DNA of 64,000 nt from Porpolomopsis calyptriformis (GCA_951640195.1 OX621171.1:434001-498000), one strand, 5' to 3'; positions 1-11,196 are shown, numbered from the stretch's first letter. Numbers and translations are program-made. Notes: generated from the letters alone by a model not told the origin.

Positions 1-2100
1 CAAGCACAGACTTGTGGTTTGAAGGTGAGTAAACAGAAGTGATTGAAGATGAAATACCAAGATGAAAACCATAGTGCAGCCCAAGAGGGACATCCGAGAA
101 TCTATCTAGCAGGTTGAAGTGATGGAGAACGCACTCCTAGTGATCGGGCAACATTGGGGTGACAATTGGGAAGAGTTTATTGCGAAGGATGGGATTGAGC
201 AGAATGCTCGGCAGACCCACATCTTGAGCATATGTGAGCATGTGCGCACCCTTCTCTTGAGCACCTGTACCCCCCATTATGCCCAAAGCAAATCATGACA
301 CCTGTAGATGATTTCCAGAGGCCGTCTTTGAGAGACAGGAAGCCGTTATCAGTAGTCTCACAATGATGGCCCATGTGGGCATAGCTACTACAGATGAAGC
401 AGCTAACACAGGAGCTGGAGGCAGGTGGCCTAACTGATCCATGAAACAAACCACGCCCTTGTCCCCAAAAGGACCTCCTTGCTGAATTAGAGCCTGGCCC
501 TTCTAACATAGAGCCTTGTATGGTATGAGAAGTAGACACAGCACGGAGAGAGCATTCCATAACAACTTGCCATTCCAGAATCGCATGATCAATGATAGAC
601 TGCTATAGAGTGTGTTGAAAATTTTGGGGGCAAAATGAACCAATGTCTGCCACCCAAGCCTGTTGAATGGCAATATCATATTCAATATATAGATCGAACC
701 AATCATGAAAATCTGGATGCGCATGAAGCTTCTGGTAGTATTCACTGAAGTTATTGGCAATTTGGGCTCTATCAGCACTCCCCAGATGCCTGCCCACTAT
801 TTGGCATAGGCAAAGGGAAGCCTTATAAAATTCATGAAACAATAGCTACTCCTTATGTTGATCAATTGCATACAATTTTGCCAGCTAAGGCAGGCTCTCA
901 GCCACCATTGACCCACAGTCCAGCTGAGGCGCAAATCATGCCTTCCAAGATACCTCATTCATAAGCAGAGTGAGAGGGAAGTAGCACAGCCAGCCAAGCT
1001 GAAGAATTTTGACCACCAAAGGATAATCAGACACCATGTATGGATCAAGTATATGCTCGGCTGCGTTAGGCTGCATAACCGCACGAGAGTTAACAGGCTC
1101 AATCGCATGAGCTATGTGAGGAGAAGGGAGTAAGCCCTGGTAACATCTATTGAACTGTGAACAAATGGGCTCAAAACCACTACTTATAGCCCAATAATAG
1201 ATGCTAGCTGTAAGGCTCAAATAGATGATATGAACCATATATGATTCCTAGGGGATCGCAAGGAGCAAATACCCATAAGGTGTCAAGCCCATATGAGACT
1301 GACAAGGGTAGCAATGATCATATAAAAACGGTAGAAGCTTTGAAGACCAATAAGAATGATGAGGGGTAGCAAGGGCCATATAAAGGAGGTAGAAGCTTCA
1401 AAGACTAATAAGAATGATTAACGCACCTGGGAGCAGAGATGCAGCTGAAGCAATATCCATCTGACATGTGTTAACCTTATCCTTATGAAGCGCAATAGCC
1501 ATTGCTGCTTGGAGTATATCATTGAATGTATGCGATTTAAGTGTAGCCAGTTCCAGAATCTGTGATAACACATCTTCCTCATCATTAGAAGGGAGGTCAT
1601 TTTCCCTTCGCGACCTCTTCCCCCTGGTATTTGATGAGGGATCATTCGGGGATGAGCTTGGAGCACCACAATAATTGCTGACTGATGGTGATGACATGCA
1701 TCCCACAGCTGTTGAGGTGGCTGTGCCCAGAGTGGGCATAGGTGTAGGGGCAGTGGTAGATGTATGCCCAATGACTGTGGTCAAATTAGCTGCCGCACCC
1801 TCACCTTGGGGTGTCATCCCAGATTCTGCCTGTCAGAGGATATTGGAGACAGCCAATTGTGCCCGACTACTCTGAGCACTATGGCCTCACCCAGATAGTT
1901 GACCAGAGGCATTACCAGTGGAGGACCCTTCAATGAAGCTTGTAAGGGCAGAAAGCGCTGCATGAGTTTGTGGTGGTGACATTGACTAGTCCACACTAGG
2001 ACGTAGTAAGGAACTGAAGGAACTAGCAATTGGGGCCAAACAGAAGCTAGAGTCCAGAAGAGGAAGGATAGCAGGCTAAATGGAAGAAGGAAGGGAGGAA
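1..2100 (-). pseudogene. DIRS-like element gag-type gene, decayed
   Basis: Read on the minus strand, a Ser/Pro/Thr-rich start (about 2030 down to 1400) is followed by a basic patch and helical segment (1400-1660), a central region (600-1240) and a C-terminal Cys/His cluster at about 177-420 (pieces such as CFGHNGGYRC, CSREGC and HICSRCG). That order and the closing CxxC-H finger resemble the gag-like first ORF of fungal tyrosine-recombinase retroelements. I infer this from family resemblance and from a related N-terminal fragment lying next to a DIRS-type recombinase at 25380-25660. The frame is broken by several stops and shifts, so no product is expected. The gene may continue past the left edge. 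Confidence 0.45.
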
Positions 2101-2145
2101 GAAGATGTAGAAGGAGGGGAAGAACACCTAGCGTGATGTCATAGA

Positions 2146-2240
2146 CTTGTTGTGCTAGATGGCAGTTGGGAAGTAAGGGCCCACTATGTTACAAGTCTGG
2201 CATTGTTCTGCTTTGCCTCACTCTGCTTGGTAAATGCTTG
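2146..2240. repeat. Terminal-type repeat of the DIRS-like family, copy 1
   Basis: This stretch matches 25697-25800 in the same orientation at roughly 80 percent by eye, with differences mostly C/T or G/A. The shared core is GTTGGGAAGTAAGGGCCC. Here it lies just upstream of the start of the gag-like gene, and the second copy lies between a recombinase gene and another gag fragment. A direct repeat at the outer edges suits the split direct repeats of DIRS/Ngaro-type elements. Exact borders are not resolved. Confidence 0.5.
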
Positions 2241-2244
2241 TGAA

Positions 2245-3217
2245 ATTCCTGCAGGGCAGTCATTATTGTGAGAAGTTTGTGATTGTAAATCTGATAATTT
2301 CATTCTGCAGGACTGAATGATTTCAAGAGGAATCTGATGGGTTTCCAAATGTTTTCTTGTTTTTGCGAGAGTATAGCACCCAGAGCATATTCTGAAGTGT
2401 CAGTCTCAATGCGGAGTAGGTCATGATCATTAGCAATGGAAAGAATGGGAGCAGAAGTAATAATTGTTTTGAGGACATTGAAGGCCTCCTGACATTGATC
2501 GGTCCATTTGAAAAGAGTGTTTCCTGTTAAGATATTAAGAGGGCAGGCAAGGCCAGCAAAATGGTGAATGAAGTGACAATAGAAATTACAGAAGCCGAGG
2601 AAGGACTGAACATCACATTTGCAAGTCAGGGTTGGCTAGTCAGTGATACCTTGGACCTTGATTGGATCCATTTTGACTTGGCCTTCAGAGACGACAGCTC
2701 CAAGGTATTCCACTTATTCTTAATCGAATTCACACTTGTCGGGTTTGAGGTAAAATTTGTATTCGCAAAGTAAGGACATGACTTCGTGAACATGCTGATG
2801 GTGCATTTCAAGATCCTTGTCAAAGATCAGTATATCATTGATGCAAATCAGTATGTAACCTTGGTAGATCTGAATGTGGAAGATGTTGTTCATCATTGTC
2901 TGAAAGGTTGCGGGTGAGTTCATAAGTCCAAAGAACATAACCAGGGGTTTGAATAAGCCATGGTTGGTCCTGAAGGCAGCTTTGTGCTCATTGCCTTCCT
3001 TGATGTGAATATTATTGTAGCCCCAACGGATATCCAACTTGGTAAAGTAATGGGCATCCTGAAGGGCATCAATAAGTTTGGTAATCAAGGGGAGTGGGTA
3101 GCAATTCTTGATGGTCATATTGTTCAGTTTGCGATAGTCCTGGATTGGGCATAATTGACTGTCTTTCTTCTTGATAAAGAAGAAGGGTGAAGTGATGGGG
3201 GAGATAGAGGGGTGAAT
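2245..3217 (-). pseudogene. Element F reverse transcriptase and RNase H start
   Basis: On the minus strand 3118-2720 encodes the palm/fingers of a gypsy reverse transcriptase: a CYPLPLIT-type start, FTKLDIRWGYNN, a TFQTMMNNIF stretch, and the catalytic motif in a degraded form (ICINDILIF where YxDD is expected, so the first catalytic Asp of the pair is replaced by Asn). From about 2440 down to 2400 an IETDTSEYA stretch marks RNase H. The missing Asp fits G-to-A decay. The gene is cut at 2245 by the junction with the neighbouring element. Confidence 0.85.
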
Positions 3218-4016
3218 TCATCCAGTACGAAGGTTTTCTTTGAGGAATTCATCAAGTTGTGAGCATTCGTCCACACTGAGGGGGTAGATCTTGCAATCGA
3301 GCTTCTCTTCAGTACCTGGGAGCAGTTCAATTGCGTGATCCCAAGGGCAAGGGGGTGGTAGCTCATTGAAGTCTTTCTTAGTGAAGACATCTTGGAATTT
3401 GTGAAGGTAGCCAGGGACGATGTCCTCCCAATTGCAATCCTTCTTCTGGGTCTCAGCAGCTTTGATTGCAAGTTCCTGCAACTTGGTGGTCATTAACTGA
3501 ATCTGGATAGCAGGAGTGAGATTGATCATAAGAAGATGATCATCATCTTCCAGAGTGAGGTTGTTGATGTCGAAGGAATTGATGGAGGGATGACAATCTG
3601 GGGGGCATTGGTTGAAATTGAGGGTACCAGCCTTCCAGTCCACAGAAGGGTTATGGGTTCTGAGCCAGTCATGTCTGAGGAAGACTTGTCCTTTGCCGAG
3701 GTTGGTAATACCAAAGTTGATCTGTTCCACATGGGTTCTGACTCACAGTTTGAGGGTGACCATTTCTGAGATGGGGCCTTCAGTGTTGGGCTGACCATCA
3801 GTATTGTGTACTGGAATGGGTCGGGTGAGAGGGGTTGTGTGGAGATCACGATCTCAAACATACTTGATGTTGATGCAAGAGCCTTCACATCCACCATCGA
3901 TGAGAGCAGTGGCAGTATGCTCTGCATGATTGTCCAAGGTGACAAGATGGGCCTTGAGGATGAGTTGGCTTCCTTTTGAACCACAAACAAAGACATGGGG
4001 TTGCTTGAGTTCATTC
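3218..4016 (-). pseudogene. Element F protease region of Pol
   Basis: A minus-strand frame contains an ALIDGGCEGSCI motif (about 3920-3880), recognisable as the retropepsin active site, where D-S/T-G is expected; here the middle residue reads Gly. It is followed by a stretch ending in the HDWLRTHNPSVDW motif typical of fungal gypsy proteases (about 3680-3640), and a linker into the reverse transcriptase with DVFTKKDFNELPP (about 3400-3350). Several frame changes separate the pieces. Confidence 0.75.
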
Positions 4017-4499
4017 AGGGCTTGGATGGCATTTTCTGGGGAGAGGGCAGTGATTTCATTGATAGTAGACTGTACTATCTCACGTGAACATGCTGGGTGG
4101 GACCAATGTTGGAGAATAGAGATTGCTGAATTAGTATTGCCTTTAATAGCATTGACAATATCCTGAGGTGTGGAAAGAGAGTTGATGTTGATTGAATCGA
4201 CAAGAGAGACAATGGTTCAGGAGTGGGGATTTCGGGGCATTCAATGTGTTCATCTGACAGAGCAAGTTTTGGAGATGGAGAAGCGACAGGGGTATTTGAT
4301 TCAGGTATACTGGGTACTGTACATGCCGTCGTGGTAGATAAAGGAGAAATATCCAATACTAGGGTGTTCTGCCAAAGCAAACAACTTCCAGCTGAGTGAA
4401 GGGAACGCATCTTCATTAACCATTGACAAAATCCAATTTGTCATTGAGAGTGGGGGTTTTGTTCACCGAGCTGTGCTCCTCTGTGGAAAGCAGGTTCTT

Positions 4500-6410
4500 C
4501 AGCTCATCAAGTTCTGATGTGGCCATGTTGTAGAAGAGAGCGCGGATGTTAACAGCAGCCTTCTCCTTGGGACAATCTCATTGTAAGTGTCTGACTTCTC
4601 CACAGTTGAAACAACGGTGGACCTGATGCATCTTGTGGATGTCCATGGGCCTTCCCTGACTGCCATGGATGATCCCAGTGGGGACACAATGATCTTCAGA
4701 GGGTTGACCTTGAGGATGAGATGGGAGGGTCCGGGGTATGAATTGCAAGGAGGGGACAGCAGGGCGACGAGTCTGTTCCTGTTGATGGAACTATTCATGA
4801 AGTTGCCCAATGGCCATGGCCTTCTCAATGTAATTGGACCAAGTTGTGGGGAGAGGGGGATTGAGGTACATTTGGTGAATGATGTTGTGATGAATGTTCT
4901 TCTCAAAGATTCCGATTTTTTCTTTATCCTGGCAGCCGAGGCCAGCGAGTTTTGCCTTCATTTTATACTTGACAAGATACTCCACAATGAGGGATGATCC
5001 TTGCATCATGGTCTTGATCTCTTCTCATGCGCGCTGTTCTGAGGTAGTGTCTTTGAAAGCTCTGTCAAGACCAAGCTTGAAGTTTGCCCAGGAAGGGAAA
5101 GGGATCGCATTGCCTTGAGCATCAGTCTGGTCAAGAAAATCATTGATGAACTGCTGGGCCCAGATAGCGGCAGTCCCTTCCTTCATGTAGGAGAGGGTGA
5201 TGAGGGCACATTCCATGGCATCAGTGACACCTCAGCCAGCTTGGAATATGATAACCTGGTGGTACTAATCCCTGTAGGCCTTGGGGTCACCATTGAACGT
5301 GCTGGGTTCAGCAAGCTTGATTTTACTGGAGATAGCAGTAGCCATTGGAGGAGCAGGTGGGGGGCTGTTTGGGGGTGAGGGAAAAGGAGGTGTTGGCAGG
5401 TTTGGATCAGGTTCAGGGTTCGTATCGGGGAGGGGAGCGAGTGGCTCTCGAGGAGAAGGGCTTGGTTTTCTTGAGGAGAGAGAAGACAGAGTGGAAGGAA
5501 GCAGGTCTGAAGGTTTGGGTTCTGGTTCAAATTCCACAGATGCGATCTGTTGCTTTCCCTGGGTGGTAGGTTGCGGGAAAGGTGATTCAACTGGTGGAGG
5601 AGGGGTTTGTCGAGGTTAGAGACCTAGGAAAGAAAATGAGACTGGAGTCTGAGGGTTTGGAGGCGTGAAGGATGCTGATGTGAGCAGAGTGATGGGAGGT
5701 AGAAGAGGGGGAAGGAATTGCAACAAGAAGGGCAAGTGGATCTCGAGGTGATCCTCAGGCGCATCTTCATACTTGAGTTCCTCTTCGGGTTTCGAAGTGC
5801 TGTACAAGGGTCTTCGTGAAGGATGAGACGTGGTGATTTAGTGGTCAAGTACAAGATGGACTTCTCATACATCTTGGGTTCCATGTCATCGAAAGATGTA
5901 ATGACAGGGACAGTAGCTCATTCTGTGAGATGATGGGGACGATGAATGTGAATGCAAACTTGAAGGTGGGTGACTGGCTCTACTTCAAGGAGTGTTGCTG
6001 GGTTGCACGGGTCTTCAATCAGGGATGAAGGGGCAGTATCAAAAGATTCCTTGGATGAGGACGATGAAGGGGACAAAGGTGGGGATGGGGCGAGGTCAGG
6101 TTCAGAGAATTTGTCAGCCAACAGGTTGAGCTGTTCCATGAGGGAATCGAGCTCGAGTGGTGACAAGTCTAGTGCAGCTGCAGCAATCAGATGTTCATTG
6201 CTGATGAGCTTAGATGTCAAGGCCTGGTGGGGTTCAGGGTTGGTGAGAGCATAGGGCAGGGGTGGCGATGGAGAGCGTGAGGCCGGAGTGGTGGTCGAAT
6301 TGAATACCATGCAGGGATGCCAGAGTCACCTGTGGTTTTCCAATTGAAAGAGGATGGCCTTGCAGGGGAGTCCGGGTTGAGATTCCAAGGCAATCGCTCA
6401 GCTAGCATGG
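4500..6410 (-). pseudogene. Element F Gag, decayed
   Basis: The minus-strand coding runs from near 6408. It includes an N-terminal helical region (6310-5918, with a LELDSLMEQLNLLADKF stretch), a proline-rich linker (5537-5340), the capsid start motif KIKLAEPSTFNGDPKAYRD (about 5340-5265), the capsid body (5216-4791) and a zinc knuckle CFNCGEVRHLQ near 4600 that is interrupted by a stop. A TGA near 5917 lies where CGA is plausible. Gag would form the particle shell and bind RNA; this copy cannot be translated in full. Confidence 0.8.
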
Positions 6411-6574
6411 TAGCAGAGATGATCAGATGAATCTTGACCAGGGACTGTTGCAGAGAAAAGCAGAGGGGGAGGAGAGTTTCAATCTTCTGTTAAGGCACAG
6501 GGGTCTCCTGGTCAGCTTAGAGTGCTCAACAGAAAGAACCAAGATCTCAGCTAGAAGCTAAGGGGGGGTGTCTT

Positions 6575-6832
6575 TGTTGAGATCAAAACTAAGGAGTACA
6601 AACTCTAACTACACTACTTATCTAATCTGAGTTTGAATAGTACAACTCAACTGCAATCCATGGAATGGCTGACTCAGCTACTGCGCAACTGTGGATGGTG
6701 TCATCACTGACTAATAGCGAAAACCCCTGTAATCTACAAGGTAACAAATGACAAAGGAAGGTGGTGGGGGGATAAGATAAGATTAGAAAGGTTGCGATAA
6801 GATAAAAACAAAAACGAGGACACATTATAACA
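6575..6832 (-). repeat. Element F 5' LTR (258 bp)
   Basis: It begins TGTTGAG and ends TTATAACA on the plus strand, so the ends are TG...CA, and it lies directly outside the gag leader of F in the expected position. No second LTR of this family is present in the window, so the borders rest on the TG/CA ends and position only. Confidence 0.65.
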
Positions 6833-6993
6833 CTTTAGCCTTGGAACTGCCTTCAGGAATCCTGCACGCGCTCAAATAATTGACCAAGTCACCTGAGAAA
6901 AGGCTTCCAGTATATGAAATCAATTTTGCACTGTGGTAAAGTTACTTGCCTTTATTATCTACCCAACCCTGATCTGGATGTTTGGAAGCTATG
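6833..6993 (+). pseudogene. Unrecognised gene, 5' piece split by element D
   Basis: This short stretch between F and D has a plausible plus-strand frame (about 6843-6940, including ARAQIIDQVT and YEINFALW) followed by a GT that may open an intron. Its coding continues beyond D at 15137, judged by the matching 5-bp target duplication. I do not recognise the family. Confidence 0.35.
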
Positions 6994-7250
6994 TGTTACA
7001 TCCCAGTTCCGACCAACTCCGATGAATTCTGATGAACTCTGATAACTCCAACAACTCCGAACACTCCGTACTTTTCACATGTTTCCTACTTATGACATCC
7101 TCTGTCATCACTATGTCTCAGATATAATTATCTAGCAGGTATATAAGTACTGTGTTTTTTCCCCTGTATCTGTAGACAGAATATTGACTAAGTCCTGTCA
7201 TTTATTTAACTCTGATCTCCAAAATCAACTCCAAAACTTCAGACCTAACA
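6994..7250 (+). repeat. Element D 5' LTR
   Basis: TGTTACATCC...CTAACA, 257 bp. A TATA box (TATATAAG) lies at 7140-7147, and about 30 bp downstream (7170) begins CTGTAGACAGAATAT, the likely start of the transcript and the self-primer. Confidence 0.95.
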
Positions 7251-7267
7251 GTATATTCTGTCTACAG
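7170..7267 (+). promoter_or_regulatory. Element D self-primer and primer-binding site
   Basis: CTGTAGACAGAATAT at 7170-7184 in the LTR is an exact reverse complement of ATATTCTGTCTACAG at 7253-7267, which starts two bases after the LTR. No tRNA-type site beginning TGG is seen there. In Tf1-like elements the first bases of the mRNA fold back on the PBS and prime reverse transcription. The 30-bp distance from the TATA box to the LTR copy supports the same arrangement. Confidence 0.8.
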
Positions 7268-7282
7268 CTCGGGTTTTTATTC

Positions 7283-8512
7283 ATGATGACACAACGCACT
7301 CTCGAACGTTTCACGGGATTTTCAACTAGAAGTCGATTATCTCTGACCAACTCTGAAACAAGTCCTGTGTCTCCAACTACACGTATATCTGAAAGGCTCC
7401 CTACTGCTTTTCATGATTGAGAAAATCCGTTACAACCCGTAACTCCACAGACTACTCAAGGTCAAGCATCAACTTCAGTTGAAGAGACACCTCAAGTCCA
7501 GCCAGCTCAGGAAGCTCCGGAACAGGAGACAGCTGAAGAGAGATTGATCATGGCTTTTCAAAATATTGCCACCATCGCTCAAGCTTCTTCTGGAGCTAAA
7601 CCCACAAAATCTAAAGTCCGAGAGCCTGATCCTTTCGACGGCTCTAATCCAATGAAACTCTGACCTTTCCTAATTCAACTTCAATTGAATTTCAAGGATA
7701 GGCCTTCTGCGTTTACTTCCGATGAAGCTAAGGTCAATTATGCTATGTCATTTCTGAAGGGAATGGCGTTATCTTTATTCGAACCTTACCTTTTGGAGAC
7801 TATTCCTAACCCTCTGTTGTTCCTCTCGGACTTCTCGGAGTTCTGCTCCGAGTTACAGGACCAATTTGGACCTTTGGATCCAATAGGAACTGCCGAAGCG
7901 GAATTGGAATCTTTGAAGATGTTCGATAATCAACAGATCACCAAATATATTGTGCACTTCAATAGGCTAGCAGTTCAAGTCCAATGGGACGTCACAGCAC
8001 TGCGGCATATCTTTTACTGTGGTCTTCCAGATCGAATCAAGGATCAAATGTCTCAAGTCAGAAAACCAGCCACATTGGTAGCTATGAAGGAGTTAGCTCA
8101 AACAATTAATGCTAGGTATTGGGAACATAAAGGAGAGCTTAAGTGGGACTCCAGTCATGCTCCAGCACCTCCGACGAATGCTCCTAAACCACCTTCAACT
8201 CCAATGACACCTTCTACTTTCAAGAAAACTCCTATGAAATCCACTCCGACTACCTCAACTCCGAAGCGTCCTGACCTCTCTGATAAACTCGGAAAAGACA
8301 GAAAGCTTACTCCAGCTGAACGAAAACATCATTTGGATAATAACTTGTGTATGTTTTGTGGATCCCCAGGTTATATGGCAAAGGAATGTCCAAAGTCTGG
8401 TTCCTCTGCTTCAAAGAAGGCTTCTGGATGTGCCACTACTGTCACCGAACCATCCACTCAGGAATCCCCTACTCCTATTCCGAGTGCCCCTCCAGCTGCT
8501 CCAGAAAAATAG
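7283..8512 (+). pseudogene. Element D Gag
   Basis: One frame of 409 codons from the ATG at 7283 to the TAG at 8510-8512, broken only by two TGA codons (7418-7420 and 7661-7663), both in contexts where CGA (Arg) is expected. The capsid part spans about 7620-8150. A zinc knuckle CMFCGSPGYMAKEC lies at 8349-8390, with Tyr at the position normally His (CAT to TAT would explain it). A Pro/Thr/Ser-rich tail follows. Pol is in the -1 frame at the gag stop, where the sequence CCAGAAAAATAG offers a short A run for slippage. Confidence 0.9.
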
Positions 8513-9638
8513 GAGGCAGTCCGCATGAGACGCAGAATGTGGACTGGGTTGAAACCGTTCCTGTGTCTTCTATTGTAAAGCTCAACGCTTCCATTCCTTG
8601 TTCTGATTCCTTTCTAATTACTTTATTTATTGACTCATTATCTATTCTGACTCTTATCAATTCAGGATCCACACACTGTTTCTTGGACTTTGATTTTGTT
8701 CACCGAAACAAGCTCAAAACATCTCCACTTCCTCCGAAGCAACTCCAATTATTTGATGGATCTCAAGGGAGAACCATTGATGCGGGAGTTATCCTCCCTG
8801 TCTGATTTCCGTCTGGAGAAACTCTAGATATTGAGTTTTTGGTCACTCCGTTGGATGCATCATGTTCTGCTGTTCTTGGATTCAACTGGCTTACCCGCTA
8901 CAATCCATTGATTGACTGGGTTACAAGCAGTATTTCATTCGGGACACCAAAACCGATGTATTCGTCTTCGTCGTCGACACCCATGCCCTCCGAGGCAACT
9001 CTGCTTGACCCTCCAGCTCCGACTCCAACTCCGACTGCACTTCCTCCTGTGTCCATTATTTCGGCAGCTACATTTGTACATGCTAGCAAGCAAGAAGGAT
9101 CTCAATCATTTGTTCTTCAAACTGCTGATATTTCAAAAGCGTGTTCTGTCGACATCTCCAATGTTCCTCTGGACCCTACATTTTATGCAAAAGTTCCTCC
9201 AGAATATCATGACTATGCTGATGTTTTCAGTGAAGGAAAATCTAAACGTCTTCCTCCTCATCATTATAGCGATCACCATATTGATCTAGAGGAAGGTACG
9301 ACACCTCCCTGGGACGCATCTATTCTCTTTCTGTTGCGGAACAAGAAGCCCTTTGTATATTCTTGGATGAGCACCTTAGAAAAGGTTGGATACATTCCTC
9401 CGGATCTCCGGGCGGTGCTCCAATCATTTTCATCCACAAGAAAGATGATTCCTTATGTTTATGTGTGGACTATCGAGGCATCAATAAAATCACCAAGAAA
9501 GATTGTTACCCACTTCCGCTCATCTCTGATCTCCTGGACCATGCCAGTAAAGGTCGTATCTACACCAAAATTGATCTGTGAATTGGATACTTCAATGTAC
9601 GAATCGCGGAAGGGGATGAATGGAAAACCACTTTCCAT
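8512..9638 (+). pseudogene. Element D Pol, protease and N-terminal reverse transcriptase
   Basis: The protease motif reads LINSGSTHCFLD (about 8655-8690), with Asn replacing the catalytic Asp of D-S/T-G, a G-to-A change. LGFNWLTRYNPLIDW (8876-8920) is the conserved C-terminal protease stretch. The RT start (9181 on) contains a frame shift near 9300, and then an IFIHKKD stretch, the VDYRGIN motif, and YTKIDL followed by TGA at about 9580 (Arg expected). The frame is then cut at 9643 by E1 and resumes at 11352. Confidence 0.88.
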
Positions 9639-9643
9639 ACCAG

Positions 9644-9854
9644 TGTCACAACTGTAGTTGCAAGTCTTTTCGTCAATCACAAGGCAGGCCTTGGAGCTTA
9701 ATAAGTCTAGTAGGATGTAGAAGAAAGTCCTGACAGGGACATCCTCGTAAAGGGTGATGATTCCTCCTGAGTTAAGTTTTACTTCTACAAAGAAGTTGTT
9801 CTGCGAGTTAAATCCATTGCGTGCCTCTGCTGAGAGTTTAGGGAATATGGGCAT
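9644..9854 (-). CDS. Start of Gag frame inside the E-type LTR (70 codons, open-ended)
   Basis: From the ATG at 9854 an uninterrupted minus-strand frame (starting MPIFPKLSAEARNG and ending KTCNYSCD) runs to the LTR border at 9644, where it would continue into the lost internal region. The same frame is kept in E2 (20395-20605, start codon changed to ATA) and E3 (45273-45063), with only a few substitutions. It lies about 140 bp downstream of a TATA box. A gag that starts in R/U5 of the LTR is known from some LTR elements (Ty1 for example). Function as Gag is inferred from position; no capsid motif is visible in this short part. Confidence 0.6.
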
Positions 9855-9993
9855 GAACGATTGGCTTAGTAGTTATGGGTTTATGTTTCTCTTTCCTTGT
9901 TCTGATGGAAAAGAAGTCTGATGATTCTGATTGCGTTCGTGCTACTACAAGTAATCTCACAGGAGGACGAAGTGATGATCCGCTTCGCCCTCA

Positions 9994-10314
9994 GGGTTTA
10001 TATAGTATTTCTAAAATAGGAGTCACTATGAGTCAGCTTCCGCAGTCACCCCATTTTCTATTGTTCACAGCCTTCGGTTTAAGGTTTGCCATTGTTCTTA
10101 GTCATACTGCGGAAGGCTGTGTTGTTTTGATGACTCAACTCTATCGGGCATAGCCTTCCGCAGCATCAGGCTGTGCTGTCTCATGACTGGTTCCTATTGT
10201 TCTTCTAGTCATGAGATCGCCGCTGTTTCTATCTCTTGTCCGGCGTATTGGGTTTCTCTTCTTTGACTGAGGAACCTCCTTTTGGTCTTCCCTTTGTGTC
10301 TGAGCATATAAAAG
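9994..10314. promoter_or_regulatory. Divergent promoter region within E1
   Basis: Two TATA boxes face away from each other: TATATAAA on the minus strand (10004-9997) and TATAAAAG on the plus strand (10307-10314). Between them are three copies of a CCTTCCGCAG-like motif (CTTCCGCAG 10037-10045, inverted CTGCGGAAGGC 10107-10117, GCCTTCCGCAG 10153-10163) and two TGAGTCA/TGACTCA palindromes (10029-10035 and 10131-10137) of the kind bound by Gcn4/AP-1-type bZIP factors. Binding is inferred from motif resemblance only. Confidence 0.6.
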
Positions 10315-10361
10315 GTGTGGGGTTGTATCCCTACGCTTCAGTTCAATCCTTGTCAATCATC

Positions 10362-11196
10362 ATGACTCCTTCCCACCAAGGCCACTACATCCGGTTCTTC
10401 AAGCAGTCTGGAGTGGTGCACCACACCGCTCCTGTCTTTCTCGATTGTGATTCTTTCCACTACTACCTTCAGCGCACCCCCTCCGAAGCCGACCTCTGCT
10501 GGTCCTCCTTCTCTTGTTTTGCTTGCGGTGGCAAGCATAAGGTCAGAAAGTGTCCATATGTTCGCTGGCCAATCCAGCATGTTTGTGGCTTGATGGAGGA
10601 TCCGCTTGGTATGTATCTTGTTTTGTCTTTGTTAGTCTATGTTTATTGATAATAGGCTTTCCTTCTTTTAGCTTGGGATGACGACGCCCCTCCCCCTACC
10701 TCCCAGCTCCCTTTGGAGGAGCAGGTTAATTGGGGGTCCGACAAGTGGGCTGACTCTCTTCCTTCCGTCAAGAAGGAGGCAGTTGACTGGGCTGCCAGTC
10801 CCCCTTTCCGTCCTTGGACCCCTGGTCCATTAAGTCCTTTATCTAGTGGTAATACCCTTAACTCTCTTGGTCTCTTCGTAGTTGCTGATTTCTTTGCCTT
10901 TTTTAGTTGAAGATTTGTCGTTGTCATTGACTAACGTCAACGTCAAGATCGAGGAGGAAGAAGTTCCTCCCAGTTTGTTGTGGAGTCCCACCAACGATTG
11001 GTTGGGTGAGGAAGCGAGAAAGATAGCGATGGGTTTCGTCGAAGGGAAGGCTGCTGAGTTGCAGGCCTCTGGTGGTGACACCAATGGGGCAATTTACTGG
11101 GGTAATAAGTTGGCCGCATTAGATGGTCAAGTAGTCTCGAGTTTCATAGAGTTCTTGAGGGACAGTATGGTGCAAGAGATTGCCAAGACGGACTAG
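10362..11196 (+). CDS. LTR-encoded three-exon gene, near-CCHC finger protein (237 aa)
   Basis: Exons 10362-10608, 10672-10848 and 10907-11196 join through two GT-AG introns (63 and 58 bp) with matching phase into 238 codons ending in TAG. The ATG lies 55 bp after a TATA box, and an AATAAA (11254-11259) lies 58 bp after the stop. The product has an N-terminal domain with a finger at about residues 54-66 (CFACGGKHKVRKC, spacing C-x2-C-x3-H-x4-C, one residue shorter than a classical zinc knuckle) and a further CP pair nearby. An acidic Trp/Pro-rich middle follows, then a predicted helical C-terminus (about 160-237). I do not recognise the family. In E2 the last exon is mostly preserved while upstream exons are decayed. 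The strand is antisense to the element's own transcript. Confidence 0.8.

Larger units (their letters stand above)
2241..6832 (-). mobile_element. Element F: truncated Ty3/gypsy retrotransposon
   Basis: In minus-strand order the element has a 5' LTR (6832-6575), gag (about 6410-4500), protease (about 4016-3500), reverse transcriptase (about 3300-2720) and the beginning of RNase H (about 2640-2245). It then stops abruptly at the DIRS-type repeat at 2240. Integrase, chromodomain and 3' LTR are missing. Stops interrupt the frames, several of them TGA where CGA (Arg) is expected. It is a dead fragment and older than its neighbour D. Confidence 0.85.

Noticed and set aside
5265..5619. Long plus-strand Gly-rich ORFs opposite the gag of F
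   Set aside because: They mirror the Pro/Ser-rich linker of the F Gag on the other strand and have no other support.
7200..7267. tRNA-type primer-binding site in D
   Set aside because: No TGG-starting stretch follows the LTR, whereas a perfect 15-base complement to the LTR does.
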